The notes beneath the pieces are model-generated. The model had not been told where the DNA came from. It was given only the letters and a program-made list of their open reading frames with translations, and did no database searches. Of a stretch of 64,000 nucleotides of DNA, positions 9,058 through 18,997 are shown in pieces; position 1 is the first letter of the stretch; each line of letters starts with the position of its first letter. The DNA is taken from assembly GCF_029893085.1 (NCBI RefSeq), contig NZ_JARXWI010000001.1:310001-374000 (forward strand). The letters run 5' to 3'. The translations under genes were made by a program, and so were the position numbers. Source of the DNA: Parabacteroides sp. PFB2-10 (GTDB lineage Bacteria > Bacteroidota > Bacteroidia > Bacteroidales > Tannerellaceae).

Positions 9058-10359
9058 TCAAAAAGTCAACTCTACGACATAGTCGATATCGGTCGGAACC
9101 TCCGGCAACTCCAGAACCACTCCGTTTTTGTCTTGCTTGAATTTTATAGGGGATTGAGTCTTGAAACAGGTAGCTTTTTTGATTTTCCGGTCGGTTATCG
9201 GCAGGAATAATCCTTTGTCTTCCAACTCCAGGATATGCACAAACAGGCGGTTGTCTTTTTGCGTTGTTACTCCCCAGGGACGAGGTGCGACCAATCCGCC
9301 ACGGGTTCCGTGAATAGTCTCGCCGTATACCTGCATCCATTCTCCGATTTGCTTCAGACGTTCCACGGAAGTGGCAGGCAGTTCCCCATTGGGCTGCGGG
9401 CCGATATTCATCAATAGGTTTGCATTCTTTCCGGCAGCCTTTACCAGGTAATGCACCAGTGTTTTCAGGTCTTTGTAGTCCTGGTCGGTCGCGCGATAGC
9501 CCCAGGTGCGGTTCATGGTTTCACAGGTTTCCAACGGCAGCGCGCTCACATCCTGTCCGGATAAGCCCGCTTTGTTTTCGCCCGGCAGGTCGCGTTCGAA
9601 GATCTGGATATCTTCACCCGGAAAAGGGGTTACATGGTGGTTATTGCCGATCAGGCAGGAAGGTTGCAAGCGATGGATCAGGGCGTATTGTTCGGGTAAT
9701 TGCCAGTCGAATCCCGGATCCTGGTCGTGATCCCACACGCCGTCAAACCAGATCGCACCGATCGAACCGTAATTGGTCAGCAACTCGGTAAGCTGGTTGT
9801 TCATAAACGCATAATAGGTTTCCCATTTTCCGTGAGTCGTGCGACCTGTGCCTCGCCCGGTGCGTCCGAGCGGATAGTAGTCGTCGCGCGTCCAGTCGAG
9901 GTGGGAATAATAGAAATGGAGCTTTATTCCCTGCTTATGGCATTCGGCTGCCAGTTCTTTGATCACATCTCTTTTGAAGGGCGTGGCATCGACCACATTG
10001 TAATCGGAGTATTGCGTGTCGAACATCGAAAATCCGTCGTGATGGCGTGAGGTGAAGCAGATATATTTTGCCCCCGATGCTTTGATGGCTGCAACCCATT
10101 CCGCGGCATTAAACCGGATGGGATAGAAAGCGGAAGCCTGTTTCGCATACTCGGCATGATTGATGTTTTTGTTGTGCATCACCCATTCGCCATCACCCAT
10201 CATGCTGTATATGCCCCAATGGATGAATATACCAAACTTATTGTCTCTGAACTCTTCGCGTGCTTTCAGATTTGCTTCGGTTGGGAGATATTCCTGTTGT
10301 GCGGTTGCTCCAGCTATGGTTCCGACACAGATTAATAAGGTTAAAAGTGTTTTTTTCAT
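9058..10359 (-). CDS. alpha-L-fucosidase, GH29, exported
   Basis: Retaining glycoside hydrolase removing L-fucose from host or dietary glycans, probably in the periplasm. With the chosen ATG at 10359 the protein is 433 aa and begins with a signal peptide (MKKTLLTLLICVGTIAGATAQ). A longer frame starting at 10422 would put about 20 residues before the signal peptide and is disfavoured. GH29 signatures: KFGIFIHWGIYS, the FTSRHHDGF motif, and IWFDGVW with the likely nucleophile Asp206. The usual C-terminal beta-sandwich is short. It sits beside secreted proteases but has its own intergenic space; no SusCD genes adjoin it. Confidence 0.92.
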   Translation of the reverse strand: MKKTLLTLLICVGTIAGATAQQEYLPTEANLKAREEFRDNKFGIFIHWGIYSMMGDGEWVMHNKNINHAEYAKQASAFYPIRFNAAEWVAAIKASGAKYICFTSRHHDGFSMFDTQYSDYNVVDATPFKRDVIKELAAECHKQGIKLHFYYSHLDWTRDDYYPLGRTGRGTGRTTHGKWETYYAFMNNQLTELLTNYGSIGAIWFDGVWDHDQDPGFDWQLPEQYALIHRLQPSCLIGNNHHVTPFPGEDIQIFERDLPGENKAGLSGQDVSALPLETCETMNRTWGYRATDQDYKDLKTLVHYLVKAAGKNANLLMNIGPQPNGELPATSVERLKQIGEWMQVYGETIHGTRGGLVAPRPWGVTTQKDNRLFVHILELEDKGLFLPITDRKIKKATCFKTQSPIKFKQDKNGVVLELPEVPTDIDYVVELTF

Positions 10360-10404
10360 TTGTTTAGTTTTTTCTGTTCTTGACAAAGCTACAAAAGAAT
10401 TAGC

Positions 10405-10412
10405 TATATTTG
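10405..10412 (+). promoter_or_regulatory. promoter -7 element of the symporter gene
   Basis: TATATTTG in the 70-base divergent gap between the fucosidase start and the symporter ATG at 10430, giving a very short leader. Confidence 0.5.
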
Positions 10413-10429
10413 CATAAATCATAACCCGG

Positions 10430-11698
10430 ATGACAGAAAAAAGAAAGAAACGAAACGCCTTTCCGCTCTATTTGCAAATCCTTGCAGGCATGATCGTCGG
10501 CATCATCATTGGCCTTATCGCTTTGCCGCTTCATGGAGGCGACTTCGTACAAGATTGGATACGCCCCTGGGGGCAGGTTTTTATACGCCTGTTGCAACTG
10601 ATCGCCATTCCCTTGGTGTTTTTCTCCCTGATCAAGGGAGTGATCGGATTGAATGATATCAGCAAATTCTCCAAACTGGGAGGGAAGACTATTGCCATCT
10701 ATCTGGTCACGACGGCCTTTGCCGTTTGCCTCGGTTTGGGCTTAGGACTTGTGGTAAAGCCGGGTAAATTGGTCAACCGGGAGCAGGTGGCTTCGATGCA
10801 AGAGCAATATCACAGTCAGGTGGCCGAGAAGGCCCTGCAGGCTGAAGCGACAAAGAGTCAGGGACCGTTGCATTTTCTCAACGACATCATTCCGCAGAAC
10901 ATTGTTCAGGCAGCCGGCGATAATTCCAAAATGCTTCAGGTGATCTTCTTTGCCATCTTCTTTGGTATTGCTGCTTTGACCATTTCCCCGGAAAAGATAC
11001 GCCCGGTGATGGCGGTGGTCGACGGATTGAACGATGTCATTCTCAAAATGGTGGACTACATTATCCGGTTTGCCCCGTACGGTGTAACGGCTCTGATGGC
11101 AGGGCTGGTGATCGACTTCGGGGGAGATATCAGTATGTTCGGTGCCTTGGGTGTATATGCCCTGACTGTTGTAGCGGCGATGCTTTTCATGATGTTATTG
11201 TTTTATCCGTTACTGATCCGTCTTTTCACTCGTCTGAAGGTGAAAGAGTTTCTCAAGGCGATCTATCCGGTGCAACTCTTTGCCTTTACAACCAGCAGCA
11301 GTGCCGCTACACTCCCCGTGACGATGGAGACGGTGGAGAAGGAACTGAAGGTATCGAAAGAGACTGCCTCCTTTGTGCTTCCGGTGGGGACAACAATCAA
11401 TATGGATGGCACCTCCTGTTACCAGACGATAGCGGTGCTCTTTATTGCCCAGGTGATCGGCATCGATCTCAGCCTGATGCAGATAATTACCATATTGGGT
11501 ATGACGATTCTTTCTTCGATCGGCACTCCGGCTATTCCGGGAGGGAGCTATGTGATTCTGACCATGGTGCTCACCTCGGTCGGCATTCCGGCAGAAGGGT
11601 TGGCATTGATTCTGGGGATCGATCGCCCGCTGGATATGATGCGTACGGCAGTCAATGTAACCGGTGATGCGACCGTTGCGGTGATCGTCGATAAATAG
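10430..11698 (+). CDS. dicarboxylate/amino acid:cation symporter (DAACS family)
   Basis: Sodium- or proton-coupled importer of C4-dicarboxylates or acidic amino acids in the inner membrane (GltP/GltT/DctA family). 422 aa, the usual size, with about eight hydrophobic helices. The re-entrant loop serine motif is seen as TTSSSAATLP (about residue 285). The substrate/cation motif NMDGT follows near 322. The sequence alone does not separate glutamate/aspartate from dicarboxylate specificity. Transcribed divergently from the fucosidase. Confidence 0.9.
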   Translation: MTEKRKKRNAFPLYLQILAGMIVGIIIGLIALPLHGGDFVQDWIRPWGQVFIRLLQLIAIPLVFFSLIKGVIGLNDISKFSKLGGKTIAIYLVTTAFAVCLGLGLGLVVKPGKLVNREQVASMQEQYHSQVAEKALQAEATKSQGPLHFLNDIIPQNIVQAAGDNSKMLQVIFFAIFFGIAALTISPEKIRPVMAVVDGLNDVILKMVDYIIRFAPYGVTALMAGLVIDFGGDISMFGALGVYALTVVAAMLFMMLLFYPLLIRLFTRLKVKEFLKAIYPVQLFAFTTSSSAATLPVTMETVEKELKVSKETASFVLPVGTTINMDGTSCYQTIAVLFIAQVIGIDLSLMQIITILGMTILSSIGTPAIPGGSYVILTMVLTSVGIPAEGLALILGIDRPLDMMRTAVNVTGDATVAVIVDK

Positions 11699-11804
11699 AA
11701 ACGGCAGACAATGCCCTGTTAAACAAAGTGTATATCCGAAATGTTAATAGATTAGTCCCATGCGAGGATTTGATTTTATAACCTCCCAATAAATAAATAG
11801 AAAA

Positions 11805-12125
11805 ATGAAAAAAATGATGAGTATCCTGCTTGTGGCAGGAATGGTATTTACGTTTAGTGCATGCAACAACAAGCAGAATCAAAGTGCGCAGGATGATCTG
11901 AAAGATGCGCGGAAATCTATTGAGCGTGCGGCGGAAAAGTCAGCCGACAAGGTTTCGGATAAGGCCAAAGAGGCGGCTGAAGAAGCGAAGAAAGCAGCCG
12001 AAGAGGTAGCCAAGGAGGCGAAGAAAGCGGCCGAAGAGGTAGCTGAAGAGGCAAAGAAAGCAGCGGAAGAGGCCAAAAAACAAGCTAATAAAGAGATCGA
12101 CAAGCTGCAGGATAAGCTGAAATAA
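11805..12125 (+). CDS. small lipoprotein with long alanine/lysine/glutamate helix
   Basis: 106-aa predicted lipoprotein: signal peptide with lipobox FSAC (Cys about residue 20). It is followed by a highly charged, Ala-rich segment of near-repeating KKAAEEVAKEA and EEAKKAAEEA units, about 11 residues long, as in LEA or apolipoprotein-like amphipathic helices. It is likely anchored in the outer or inner membrane as an extended helix. Function unknown; Lpp-like spacing or membrane association are possibilities. It ends before a strong inverted repeat shared with the convergent leuB. Confidence 0.75.
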   Translation: MKKMMSILLVAGMVFTFSACNNKQNQSAQDDLKDARKSIERAAEKSADKVSDKAKEAAEEAKKAAEEVAKEAKKAAEEVAEEAKKAAEEAKKQANKEIDKLQDKLK

Positions 12126-12134
12126 GAGGCAAAC

Positions 12135-12210
12135 AACACGAAGACACCGAGACACAGAAGCTTTTATTCTCAAAAGAATTAAAAACTCCGAGTCTCGGTG
12201 TCTCTGTGTT
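12135..12210. terminator. inverted repeat between convergent genes
   Basis: Arm 12135-12153 (AACACGAAGACACCGAGAC) matches the reverse complement of 12192-12210 except for two bases near its outer end. It lies between the lipoprotein gene (+) and leuB (-) and probably acts as a bidirectional terminator. The 38-base loop is long for a simple terminator. Confidence 0.55.
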
Positions 12211-12221
12211 TAATTATATAA

Positions 12222-13289
12222 TTACCGACGAATGTATTGGGCAATCCAATCGCCCACCTCGCTTGTCGCGTAGGCTTTTGCACCGGAGGCAATGTCTTCG
12301 GTCACGATACCCGCCTCCATAGAGGCGGCAACGGCTTCACGAATAAGCTGCCCCTCTTCCATCAGGTTGAACGCATATTCGAACATCAACGCCCCACTCA
12401 GGATCGTAGCCAATGGATTGGCGATGTTTTTGCCAGCAGCCTGCGGGTAGGAGCCATGGATTGGTTCGAATACAGAGGTATGGATACCGACGGAAGCCGA
12501 CGGAAGCATACCCAGCGAACCGGTAATTACCGACGCCTCATCGGTCAGGATATCGCCAAACATATTCTCTGTCACCATCACATCGAAGCTTTTCGGCCAT
12601 TGGATCAGGCGCATGGCGGCATTATCGACAAACATATATTCGGTCTCCACATCGGGGTATTCCGGTTCGATCTCCTGTGCTACCTGGCGCCATAGGCGCG
12701 ACGTTGCCAGGATATTCGCCTTGTCGACAACCGTTAGCTTCTTCCTCCGTTTGCGGGCATACTCGAAAGAGAGACGTACGATGCGCTCGATCTCTTCGCG
12801 TGTGTAGACGCAGGTATCGTAAGCGGTGTTGCCATCTTCGCTGCGTCCCTGCGGACGACCGAAATAGAGTCCGCCGGTCAGTTCGCGGATACACATAAAG
12901 TCGGCCCCATCGACCAGTTCAGAGCGAAGCGGAGACTTATGCACCAACGAAGGGAAAGTCGTCACCGGACGGATATTGGCATACAATCCCAACTGTTTAC
13001 GCATGGCCAACAGACCCTGTTCGGGACGTACCTTGGCTGATGGGTCATTGTCGTATTTAGGAGAGCCGATGGCTCCAAAATAGACTGCGTCGCTTTGCAT
13101 ACAAAGGGCATGGGTTTCGTCCGGATAGGGATTGCCGGTTGCGTCGATAGCGGCAACTCCGACCAAGGCTTCCTGATAGGTTAATTCATGACCATACTTT
13201 TCACATACGGCCTTTACCGCCTTCATGCCTTGCTCAATAATCTCAGGCCCGATGCCATCACCGGGCAATAAAGCTATATTTAATTTCAT
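12222..13289 (-). CDS. leuB: 3-isopropylmalate dehydrogenase
   Basis: NAD-dependent oxidative decarboxylation of 3-isopropylmalate to 2-ketoisocaproate in leucine synthesis; in a citramalate pathway the same enzyme turns 3-methylmalate into 2-oxobutyrate. 355 aa, usual length. Family marks: [11 protein letters not shown] at the N-terminus, [11 protein letters not shown] (about residue 137), the [19 protein letters not shown] region, and [13 protein letters not shown] near 275. It is last in the minus-strand operon after mgsA, 14 bases downstream. Confidence 0.95.
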   Translation of the reverse strand: MKLNIALLPGDGIGPEIIEQGMKAVKAVCEKYGHELTYQEALVGVAAIDATGNPYPDETHALCMQSDAVYFGAIGSPKYDNDPSAKVRPEQGLLAMRKQLGLYANIRPVTTFPSLVHKSPLRSELVDGADFMCIRELTGGLYFGRPQGRSEDGNTAYDTCVYTREEIERIVRLSFEYARKRRKKLTVVDKANILATSRLWRQVAQEIEPEYPDVETEYMFVDNAAMRLIQWPKSFDVMVTENMFGDILTDEASVITGSLGMLPSASVGIHTSVFEPIHGSYPQAAGKNIANPLATILSGALMFEYAFNLMEEGQLIREAVAASMEAGIVTEDIASGAKAYATSEVGDWIAQYIRR

Positions 13290-13303
13290 TTTATGTTAGG
13301 TTG

Positions 13304-13744
13304 TTAGCGTTGATAATGCACATACTTGGGCTCCATCGGCGTGTAGGAGTCGTCATCCCATAAGGTACTGGTCAGCATCAGGTCGGCACTGTATCGGTTA
13401 CAAGCGATAGGCACATTATGCACACGGCACTGGCGGAGCAACATCTGAATGTCGGCTTCGTGAGGTTGTGGGTTCAGGTCATCGATCAGGAAGATAGCCA
13501 GGTCGATCTCTTTGCGCACTACCATAGCAGCAATCTCCGCATCACCACCCAATGGGCCGGAGTGCATCCGCGTCATTTCTATATTGATACCTTTCTCTTG
13601 GAAAGCATCATACACAAGTCCTCCGGTAGTTCCGGTACACACCAGGTGCTGATGCGCCAGAAAATCGGCATTATGCACTGCCCACTCTACCATATCTGCT
13701 TTTCGTTTGTCATGCGCTACGAGCGCGATTTTTAATTGTTTCAT
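13304..13744 (-). CDS. mgsA: methylglyoxal synthase
   Basis: Converts dihydroxyacetone phosphate to methylglyoxal and phosphate, a bypass of lower glycolysis when phosphate is short. 146 aa, close to the E. coli enzyme. Signatures are ALVAHDKRK, TGTTGG, and MHSGPLGGDAEIAA with the catalytic GGD aspartate. Its place inside the leucine operon, between the citramalate-synthase-like gene and leuB with gaps of 22 and 14 bases, is unexpected for its known role and suggests shared transcription. Confidence 0.93.
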   Translation of the reverse strand: MKQLKIALVAHDKRKADMVEWAVHNADFLAHQHLVCTGTTGGLVYDAFQEKGINIEMTRMHSGPLGGDAEIAAMVVRKEIDLAIFLIDDLNPQPHEADIQMLLRQCRVHNVPIACNRYSADLMLTSTLWDDDSYTPMEPKYVHYQR

Positions 13745-13766
13745 TACTAATACCTCCTACTTTTGG

Positions 13767-15278
13767 TTAGTTTTCTATCTTATTCAGCATCTTCAGCGTT
13801 GCTTTGATGGCTGATTCTGTTTGGTCGACATCCAGGCCGCGGGTTTTAAAGTCAATGCCGGCATAGTTCCAACTGATGATGGTCTGCACGAATGCATCCG
13901 TGCGTCCGCCCGGCGGGATCGATACCGAATAGTTGGTCAGCATCGGGAACGGACGACCCAAATCGGTGTATATTTTGCGTATGGCGCGCACAAAGGCGTC
14001 GTATTGCCCGTCTCCCGAAGAGGATTCCTCGTAGGCTTCGCCGTTGATCTCCATTTTGACCGTTGCTACGGGGCGTAAACCTTGTGCCAAAGATAGAGAA
14101 TAATTCAGTATCCGTATCTTTTCATCCTCCATAGTTGACTGATTCAATACATCGCTGACAATATAGGGCAGATCGTCTTGCGTCACCATCTCCTTTTTGT
14201 CGCCCAACGCAATGATGCGTTCGGTCACTTTGCGCATCGATTCGTCGTCCATATCCATGCCAAGCGCTTCCAGATTCTTGCGGATATTGGCTTTGCCGGA
14301 GGTCTTTCCTAAGGCATATTCGCGTACGCGTCCGAAGCGTTCTGGCAGGAGATCATTGTAATAAAGATTGTTCTTATTATCGCCATCGGCATGTATCCCG
14401 GCACATTGCGTGAAGACAAACTCCCCGATAATCGGTTTGTTGGATGCGATATGCACACCGGCATAGGTCTCTACCAGGCGGCTCACCTTGTTGATCTTCT
14501 CCTCTTTGATGCTGGTTTCTTCGCCTAATTGGTCCTTGATTACCGCGATCACACTGCTCAGTGGAGCATTGCCGGCGCGTTCTCCCAAGCCGTTTACGGT
14601 GGTATGGATGCCTTTTATGCCGGCACGGACTGCGCCATAGACATTGCCTGTTGCCAGATCATAATCGTTATGGGCATGGAAGTCAAAGCGTAGCTCCGGG
14701 TAGTGATTCACCATCTTATGGCAATAATCGTAGGTATCCTCCGGATTCAGAATGCCCAATGTATCAGGCAACATAAACCGTTTGACCGGAAGATCTTTCA
14801 ATCCGTCGAGAAGCTGAAACACATACTCGGGAGAATTTTTCATGCCGTTCGACCAGTCCTCCAGGTAGATATTCACACTGATATTCTTTTGTGTGGCGAT
14901 CTCGATCACCCGACGAATATCCGCGATATGCTCTTCCGGCGTACGGTGTAACTGCTCCGTAACATGTTTGTAGGATCCTTTGCAAAGCAGATTGACTACC
15001 TGGCATCCGGCTTTTTCTATCCAATTGAGCGACTGATCGCCATCGACAAAACCGAGAACCTCCAACTTCTCTAAATGTCCCGTACGGGCAGCCCACTGGG
15101 CAACTCGCTTGACTCCTTCGAATTCCCCATCGGAAACCCGCGCGGAGGCGATCTCAATCCGGTTCACACCCAGTTCACTTAATAGCATCTGCGCGATGCT
15201 AAGCTTCTCATGCGCCGCAAAAGAAACACCCGTTGTCTGTTCCCCATCCCGGAGGGTTGTATCCATTATTTCTATCAT
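13767..15278 (-). CDS. cimA: citramalate synthase-like (second 2-isopropylmalate synthase family protein)
   Basis: 503-aa member of the DRE-TIM acyltransferase family: [10 protein letters not shown] at the N-terminus, HAHNDYD metal site, NGLGERAGNAPL, and a C-terminal LeuA dimer domain. It differs from the bona fide LeuA upstream. It has GVSFAAHEKLSIA, IASARVS and IYLEDWSNG, like the Leptospira citramalate synthase I remember. The three pyruvate-pocket residues reported there (Leu81, Leu104, Tyr144) fall, with a constant offset of six, on Leu75, Leu98 and Tyr138 here. I infer pyruvate plus acetyl-CoA to citramalate for isoleucine synthesis through LeuCD and LeuB. A second isopropylmalate synthase remains possible. 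Confidence 0.75.
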   Translation of the reverse strand: MIEIMDTTLRDGEQTTGVSFAAHEKLSIAQMLLSELGVNRIEIASARVSDGEFEGVKRVAQWAARTGHLEKLEVLGFVDGDQSLNWIEKAGCQVVNLLCKGSYKHVTEQLHRTPEEHIADIRRVIEIATQKNISVNIYLEDWSNGMKNSPEYVFQLLDGLKDLPVKRFMLPDTLGILNPEDTYDYCHKMVNHYPELRFDFHAHNDYDLATGNVYGAVRAGIKGIHTTVNGLGERAGNAPLSSVIAVIKDQLGEETSIKEEKINKVSRLVETYAGVHIASNKPIIGEFVFTQCAGIHADGDNKNNLYYNDLLPERFGRVREYALGKTSGKANIRKNLEALGMDMDDESMRKVTERIIALGDKKEMVTQDDLPYIVSDVLNQSTMEDEKIRILNYSLSLAQGLRPVATVKMEINGEAYEESSSGDGQYDAFVRAIRKIYTDLGRPFPMLTNYSVSIPPGGRTDAFVQTIISWNYAGIDFKTRGLDVDQTESAIKATLKMLNKIEN

Positions 15279-15290
15279 AATACTTTCGTG

Positions 15291-15881
15291 TTATCTGTGT
15301 GCAGATTCGTAAGCCTCGATCTTTTCTTTATTTGCCAATAGATAGTCGATATCGTCCAGGCCGTTCACTAAGCAATCTTTTTTGTAGGGGTTGATATCGA
15401 AGTGTTCGCTCTTTCCCGTTGCATTATTCGTGATGGTCTGGTTGGGTAGATCGACCGTAAGGGTTGCCTCGGGATTCTTTTCCGCCGAAGCAAATAACTC
15501 CGACAGGAATTCCGGGGAAACAACGACGGGAAGTACCCCGTTGTTCATCGCATTATTCTTGAATATATCAGCAAAGAAGCTGCTCACCACTACGCGAAAC
15601 CCATACCCGGCTATTGCCCAGGCAGCATGTTCGCGGCTACTCCCGCTTCCGAAATTCTTTCCGGCAACCAATATACTTCCCCGGTAAACTCCCTGGTTGA
15701 GGACAAAATCCGGATTCGGATTCCCCTCTTTATCATACCGCCAGTCGCGAAACAGGTTGTCACCAAAGCCCTCTTTCGTTGTCGCTTTTAGGAAACGTGC
15801 CGGTATGATCTGATCAGTATCCACATTCTCTAATGGCAGCGGCACAAAAGTGGATGTGATTGTATTGATTTTCTCTTTCAT
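15291..15881 (-). CDS. leuD: 3-isopropylmalate dehydratase small subunit
   Basis: Small subunit of the aconitase-like isopropylmalate isomerase. 196 aa, typical. Marks: [33 protein letters not shown] and [12 protein letters not shown]. It works with LeuC, encoded 11 bases upstream on the same strand. The same pair can isomerise citramalate to 3-methylmalate, relevant to the adjacent citramalate-synthase-like gene. Confidence 0.95.
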   Translation of the reverse strand: MKEKINTITSTFVPLPLENVDTDQIIPARFLKATTKEGFGDNLFRDWRYDKEGNPNPDFVLNQGVYRGSILVAGKNFGSGSSREHAAWAIAGYGFRVVVSSFFADIFKNNAMNNGVLPVVVSPEFLSELFASAEKNPEATLTVDLPNQTITNNATGKSEHFDINPYKKDCLVNGLDDIDYLLANKEKIEAYESAHR

Positions 15882-15892
15882 TGTCTTTTTAA

Positions 15893-17293
15893 TTAATCAT
15901 TAATAATTTCCCTCGGATCGGCGATCACCCCCGTAACAGCTGCCGCGGCAGCCACCAACGGCCCGGCCAAGATGGTGCGTGCGCCCGGTCCCTGACGTCC
16001 TTCGAAGTTGCGGTTGGAGGTAGATACAGCATATTTACCCGCCGGAATCTTATCTTCATTCATCGCCAGGCAAGCCGAGCAGCCCGGTTGGCGCAATTCA
16101 AATCCGGCCTCTTCCAAGACTTTGTCGATCCCTTCCGCGCGGATCTGCTTTTCAACCAGCCAGCTTCCGGGCACTAACCAAGCCGTCACATGAGCGGCTT
16201 TCTTTTTCCCTTTCACCAATGAGGCAAACGCCCGGAAGTCTTCGATGCGGCCGTTCGTACAGCTTCCCAGGAACACATAATCGATCTGTTTACCCAATAC
16301 CGGTTCGCCGGCGGTGAAACCCATATAATCCAACGACTTCTTATAGGAGATACGTCCGGCTTCATCCACGCTTTCTAAGGCCGGGATATTTTCGCGAATG
16401 CCCATACCCATGCCCGGATTCGTTCCGTAGGTGATCATCGGTTCAATATCTTCCGCCCGGAAAACAATCTCTTTATCGAACTCCGCTCCCGGATCGCTAT
16501 ATAATTGACGCCATTCGGCCACCCTCTTTTCCCATGCCTCGCCACGGGGGGCAAACTCACGATCCTGCAGATAGTCGAATGTCACTTGGTCAGGAGCAAT
16601 CATCCCCCCACGGGCACCCATCTCGATCGAGAGATTACAGATGGTCAACCGCTCTTCCATACTGGCGTTGCGGATCACCTCGCCGGCATATTCCACAAAA
16701 TAACCCGTCGCCCCTCCGGTAGTCATCCGGCTGATGATATACAAGGCGACATCCTTAGCCGTTACACCCGGGCGCAGTTTTCCGTCGACAGTGATACGCA
16801 TCGTTTTTGGTTTGCGCTGCATAATACATTGGGTAGCCAATGTCATTTCTACCTCACTTGTGCCGATCCCGAAGGCAATCGCCCCCATAGCGCCATGGGT
16901 CGAGGTGTGTGAGTCGCCACAAACAATGGTCATACCCGGCTGTGTCAATCCGGTTTCCGGGCCAACCACATGGATAATACCGTTTTTCGGATGCAACAGC
17001 CCGTAGTAGGCCAATCCGAAATCCGCCGCGTTCTTCTCCAGCGTATCGACCTGGTTCTTAGAAACAGGATCCTCGATCGGCCTGTCCTGGTGAAGGGTCG
17101 GAATATTATGATCCGGTATACAGGTGATCTGTGCCGGACGGAACGCCTTCAGTCCCCGCTCGCGCAAACCGGCAAAGGCCTGCGGACTGGTCACCTCATG
17201 GCAATACAAACGATCGATATACAATTGGATCGTGCCGTCTGCCAACGTATCCACCACATGTTTATCCCAGATTTTTTCGAATAAAGTCTTCAT
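15893..17293 (-). CDS. leuC: 3-isopropylmalate dehydratase large subunit
   Basis: [4Fe-4S] large subunit of isopropylmalate isomerase, 466 aa. Marks: [14 protein letters not shown], the cluster cysteine region [15 protein letters not shown], and [13 protein letters not shown] carrying the other two cluster cysteines, ending in [15 protein letters not shown]. Separated from leuA by a 53-base gap holding a 7-bp repeat array. Confidence 0.96.
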   Translation of the reverse strand: MKTLFEKIWDKHVVDTLADGTIQLYIDRLYCHEVTSPQAFAGLRERGLKAFRPAQITCIPDHNIPTLHQDRPIEDPVSKNQVDTLEKNAADFGLAYYGLLHPKNGIIHVVGPETGLTQPGMTIVCGDSHTSTHGAMGAIAFGIGTSEVEMTLATQCIMQRKPKTMRITVDGKLRPGVTAKDVALYIISRMTTGGATGYFVEYAGEVIRNASMEERLTICNLSIEMGARGGMIAPDQVTFDYLQDREFAPRGEAWEKRVAEWRQLYSDPGAEFDKEIVFRAEDIEPMITYGTNPGMGMGIRENIPALESVDEAGRISYKKSLDYMGFTAGEPVLGKQIDYVFLGSCTNGRIEDFRAFASLVKGKKKAAHVTAWLVPGSWLVEKQIRAEGIDKVLEEAGFELRQPGCSACLAMNEDKIPAGKYAVSTSNRNFEGRQGPGARTILAGPLVAAAAAVTGVIADPREIIND

Positions 17294-17297
17294 TGAA

Positions 17298-17328
17298 AAT
17301 TATGAATTATGAATTATAAATGATGAAT
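17298..17328. repeat. 7-bp-period array (AATTATG type), leuA-leuC gap
   Basis: Units AATTATG, AATTATG, AATTATA, AATGATG in direct succession. One of six such intergenic arrays in the window. Confidence 0.65.
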
Positions 17329-17346
17329 TCCCTAAAACTCTTAAAG

Positions 17347-18843
17347 TTACACAATGAATTTATTGATCGCATCCACAAACGCCTCTACCGAAGCGGCGAT
17401 GATATCGGTGTTTGCCGAGAAACCGTAATAGATGCTCCCGTTGTATTCCACCTGCATGTGTACCTTTCCCGTATCGTCGCTTCCTTTCGAAATGGCCTGG
17501 ATCAGGAATTCCTGAATGGTCATATCGCTGTTGCTGATCGCCTTCTTCACCGCTTTGATACCGGCATCTACCGGTCCATTCCCGGCAGCGGCTTCGCAAC
17601 GACGCACACCTGCCATATTCAGGCATACACTCGCCATCGATTGCAGGCCGATACCGCTGGTCACCTGCAGGTGTTCCAGTTTGATGCGGTGCATCTCGGT
17701 GCGGTCTTTTCCGACCAGCATCAATACGTCATCATCGTTGATATCCTTCTTCCGGTCGGCCAGTTTCAGAAATTCCTGGTATACCTTATCCAATTTTTCC
17801 TGATCCATCTCGACACCAAGCATAGAGAGACGGTGTTTCAAGGCTGCCCGTCCGCTACGTGCCGTCAGTACAATCGCATTATCGTCGATGCCGATATCCT
17901 TCGGATCCATGATTTCATAGCTTTCCCGGTTCTTTAATACCCCGTCCTGGTGGATACCCGACGAGTGGGCAAAGGCATTACGCCCGACTACCGCTTTATT
18001 GGGTTGCACCGGCATATTCATCAGGCTGGAAACCATCCGGCTAATACCGTAAATCTTGGTGGTATTGATGTTCGTCACAATCTCTCTCTCCTTATGGCTC
18101 TTGAATATCATAGCGATCTCTTCTAATGAGGTGTTTCCGGCACGTTCGCCGATTCCGTTGATCGTCACCTCCACCTGACGAGCGCCATTCAATACCCCCT
18201 GCACGGTGTTGGCCGTAGCCATGCCCAAGTCGTTGTGGCAATGGGTGGAAAGGATCGCCTGATGCACATTGGGTACATGTTCCATCAGGTATTTGATTTT
18301 TGCCCCGTATTCATCCGGCAGGCAATAGCCTGTCGTGTCCGGTATATTCACTACTGTCGCTCCCGCCTTGATCACCGCCTCAACCACACGCGCCAGGTAG
18401 GCATTGTCGGTGCGACCGGCATCCTCGCAATAGAACTCCACGTCTTCCACCAAACGCTTGGCATATTTCGTGGCCGCGACAGCCCGCTCGAGAATCTCCT
18501 CCTGGTTAGAGTTGAACTTATGCCGGATGTGGTAATCCGACGTGCCGATACCGGTGTGGATACGCCCTTTCTTGGCATATTTCAAGGCTTCGGCCGCTGC
18601 GTCGATGTCTTTCTCTACTGCGCGGGTCAGGGCGCATATCGTAGGCCAGGTCACCGCTTTGGATATTTCTACCACACTATGAAAGTCGCCGGGACTCGAA
18701 ACCGGGAACCCCGCTTCGATCACATCCACACCAAGCCCTTCCAGCGCCCGGGCTACCTGGATCTTCTCAACCGTATTCAGTTGACACCCGGGGACCTGCT
18801 CCCCATCACGCAATGTCGTGTCGAAAATAAATAATTTGTCCAT
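17347..18843 (-). CDS. leuA: 2-isopropylmalate synthase
   Basis: First committed step of leucine synthesis: acetyl-CoA plus 2-ketoisovalerate to 2-isopropylmalate. 498 aa from the ATG at 18843 ([16 protein letters not shown]); an in-frame GTG at 18861 adds six residues but looks less natural. DTTLRDGEQ, the [15 protein letters not shown] metal site, [14 protein letters not shown] and the HSSGIHQDG region are present. The C-terminal regulatory domain from about residue 370 normally binds leucine. First gene of the operon; the upstream leader has an attenuator. This copy has [10 protein letters not shown] where the paralogue has IYLEDWSNG. Confidence 0.95.
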   Translation of the reverse strand: MDKLFIFDTTLRDGEQVPGCQLNTVEKIQVARALEGLGVDVIEAGFPVSSPGDFHSVVEISKAVTWPTICALTRAVEKDIDAAAEALKYAKKGRIHTGIGTSDYHIRHKFNSNQEEILERAVAATKYAKRLVEDVEFYCEDAGRTDNAYLARVVEAVIKAGATVVNIPDTTGYCLPDEYGAKIKYLMEHVPNVHQAILSTHCHNDLGMATANTVQGVLNGARQVEVTINGIGERAGNTSLEEIAMIFKSHKEREIVTNINTTKIYGISRMVSSLMNMPVQPNKAVVGRNAFAHSSGIHQDGVLKNRESYEIMDPKDIGIDDNAIVLTARSGRAALKHRLSMLGVEMDQEKLDKVYQEFLKLADRKKDINDDDVLMLVGKDRTEMHRIKLEHLQVTSGIGLQSMASVCLNMAGVRRCEAAAGNGPVDAGIKAVKKAISNSDMTIQEFLIQAISKGSDDTGKVHMQVEYNGSIYYGFSANTDIIAASVEAFVDAINKFIV

Positions 18844-18920
18844 ATCAATCGTTTTTATCACCTCTCCCCCTGGAGAAGGTAGCCTATTAGTTTCGTTTCA
18901 TGTTTTATTCTATTTCCCCT

Positions 18921-18961
18921 AAAAGAAAAAAGCCTCTCTCACCCGGAAGTGAGAAAGGCTT
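18921..18961 (-). terminator. attenuator terminator of the leu operon
   Basis: On the minus strand AAGCCTTTCTCAC (18949-18961) pairs with GTGAGAGAGGCTT (18930-18942), with one G-T pair and a 6-base loop, and runs into a T-rich tract. It lies 78 bases before the leuA ATG and 37 bases after the leader peptide stop. Its 5' arm plus loop contains CTCACTTCC, which is complementary to GGAAGTGAG at the end of the leader reading frame, giving a mutually exclusive antiterminator. Confidence 0.85.
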
Positions 18962-18997
18962 ATTTATTTCTTCATGCTTAAATTAGGCACAACATCC

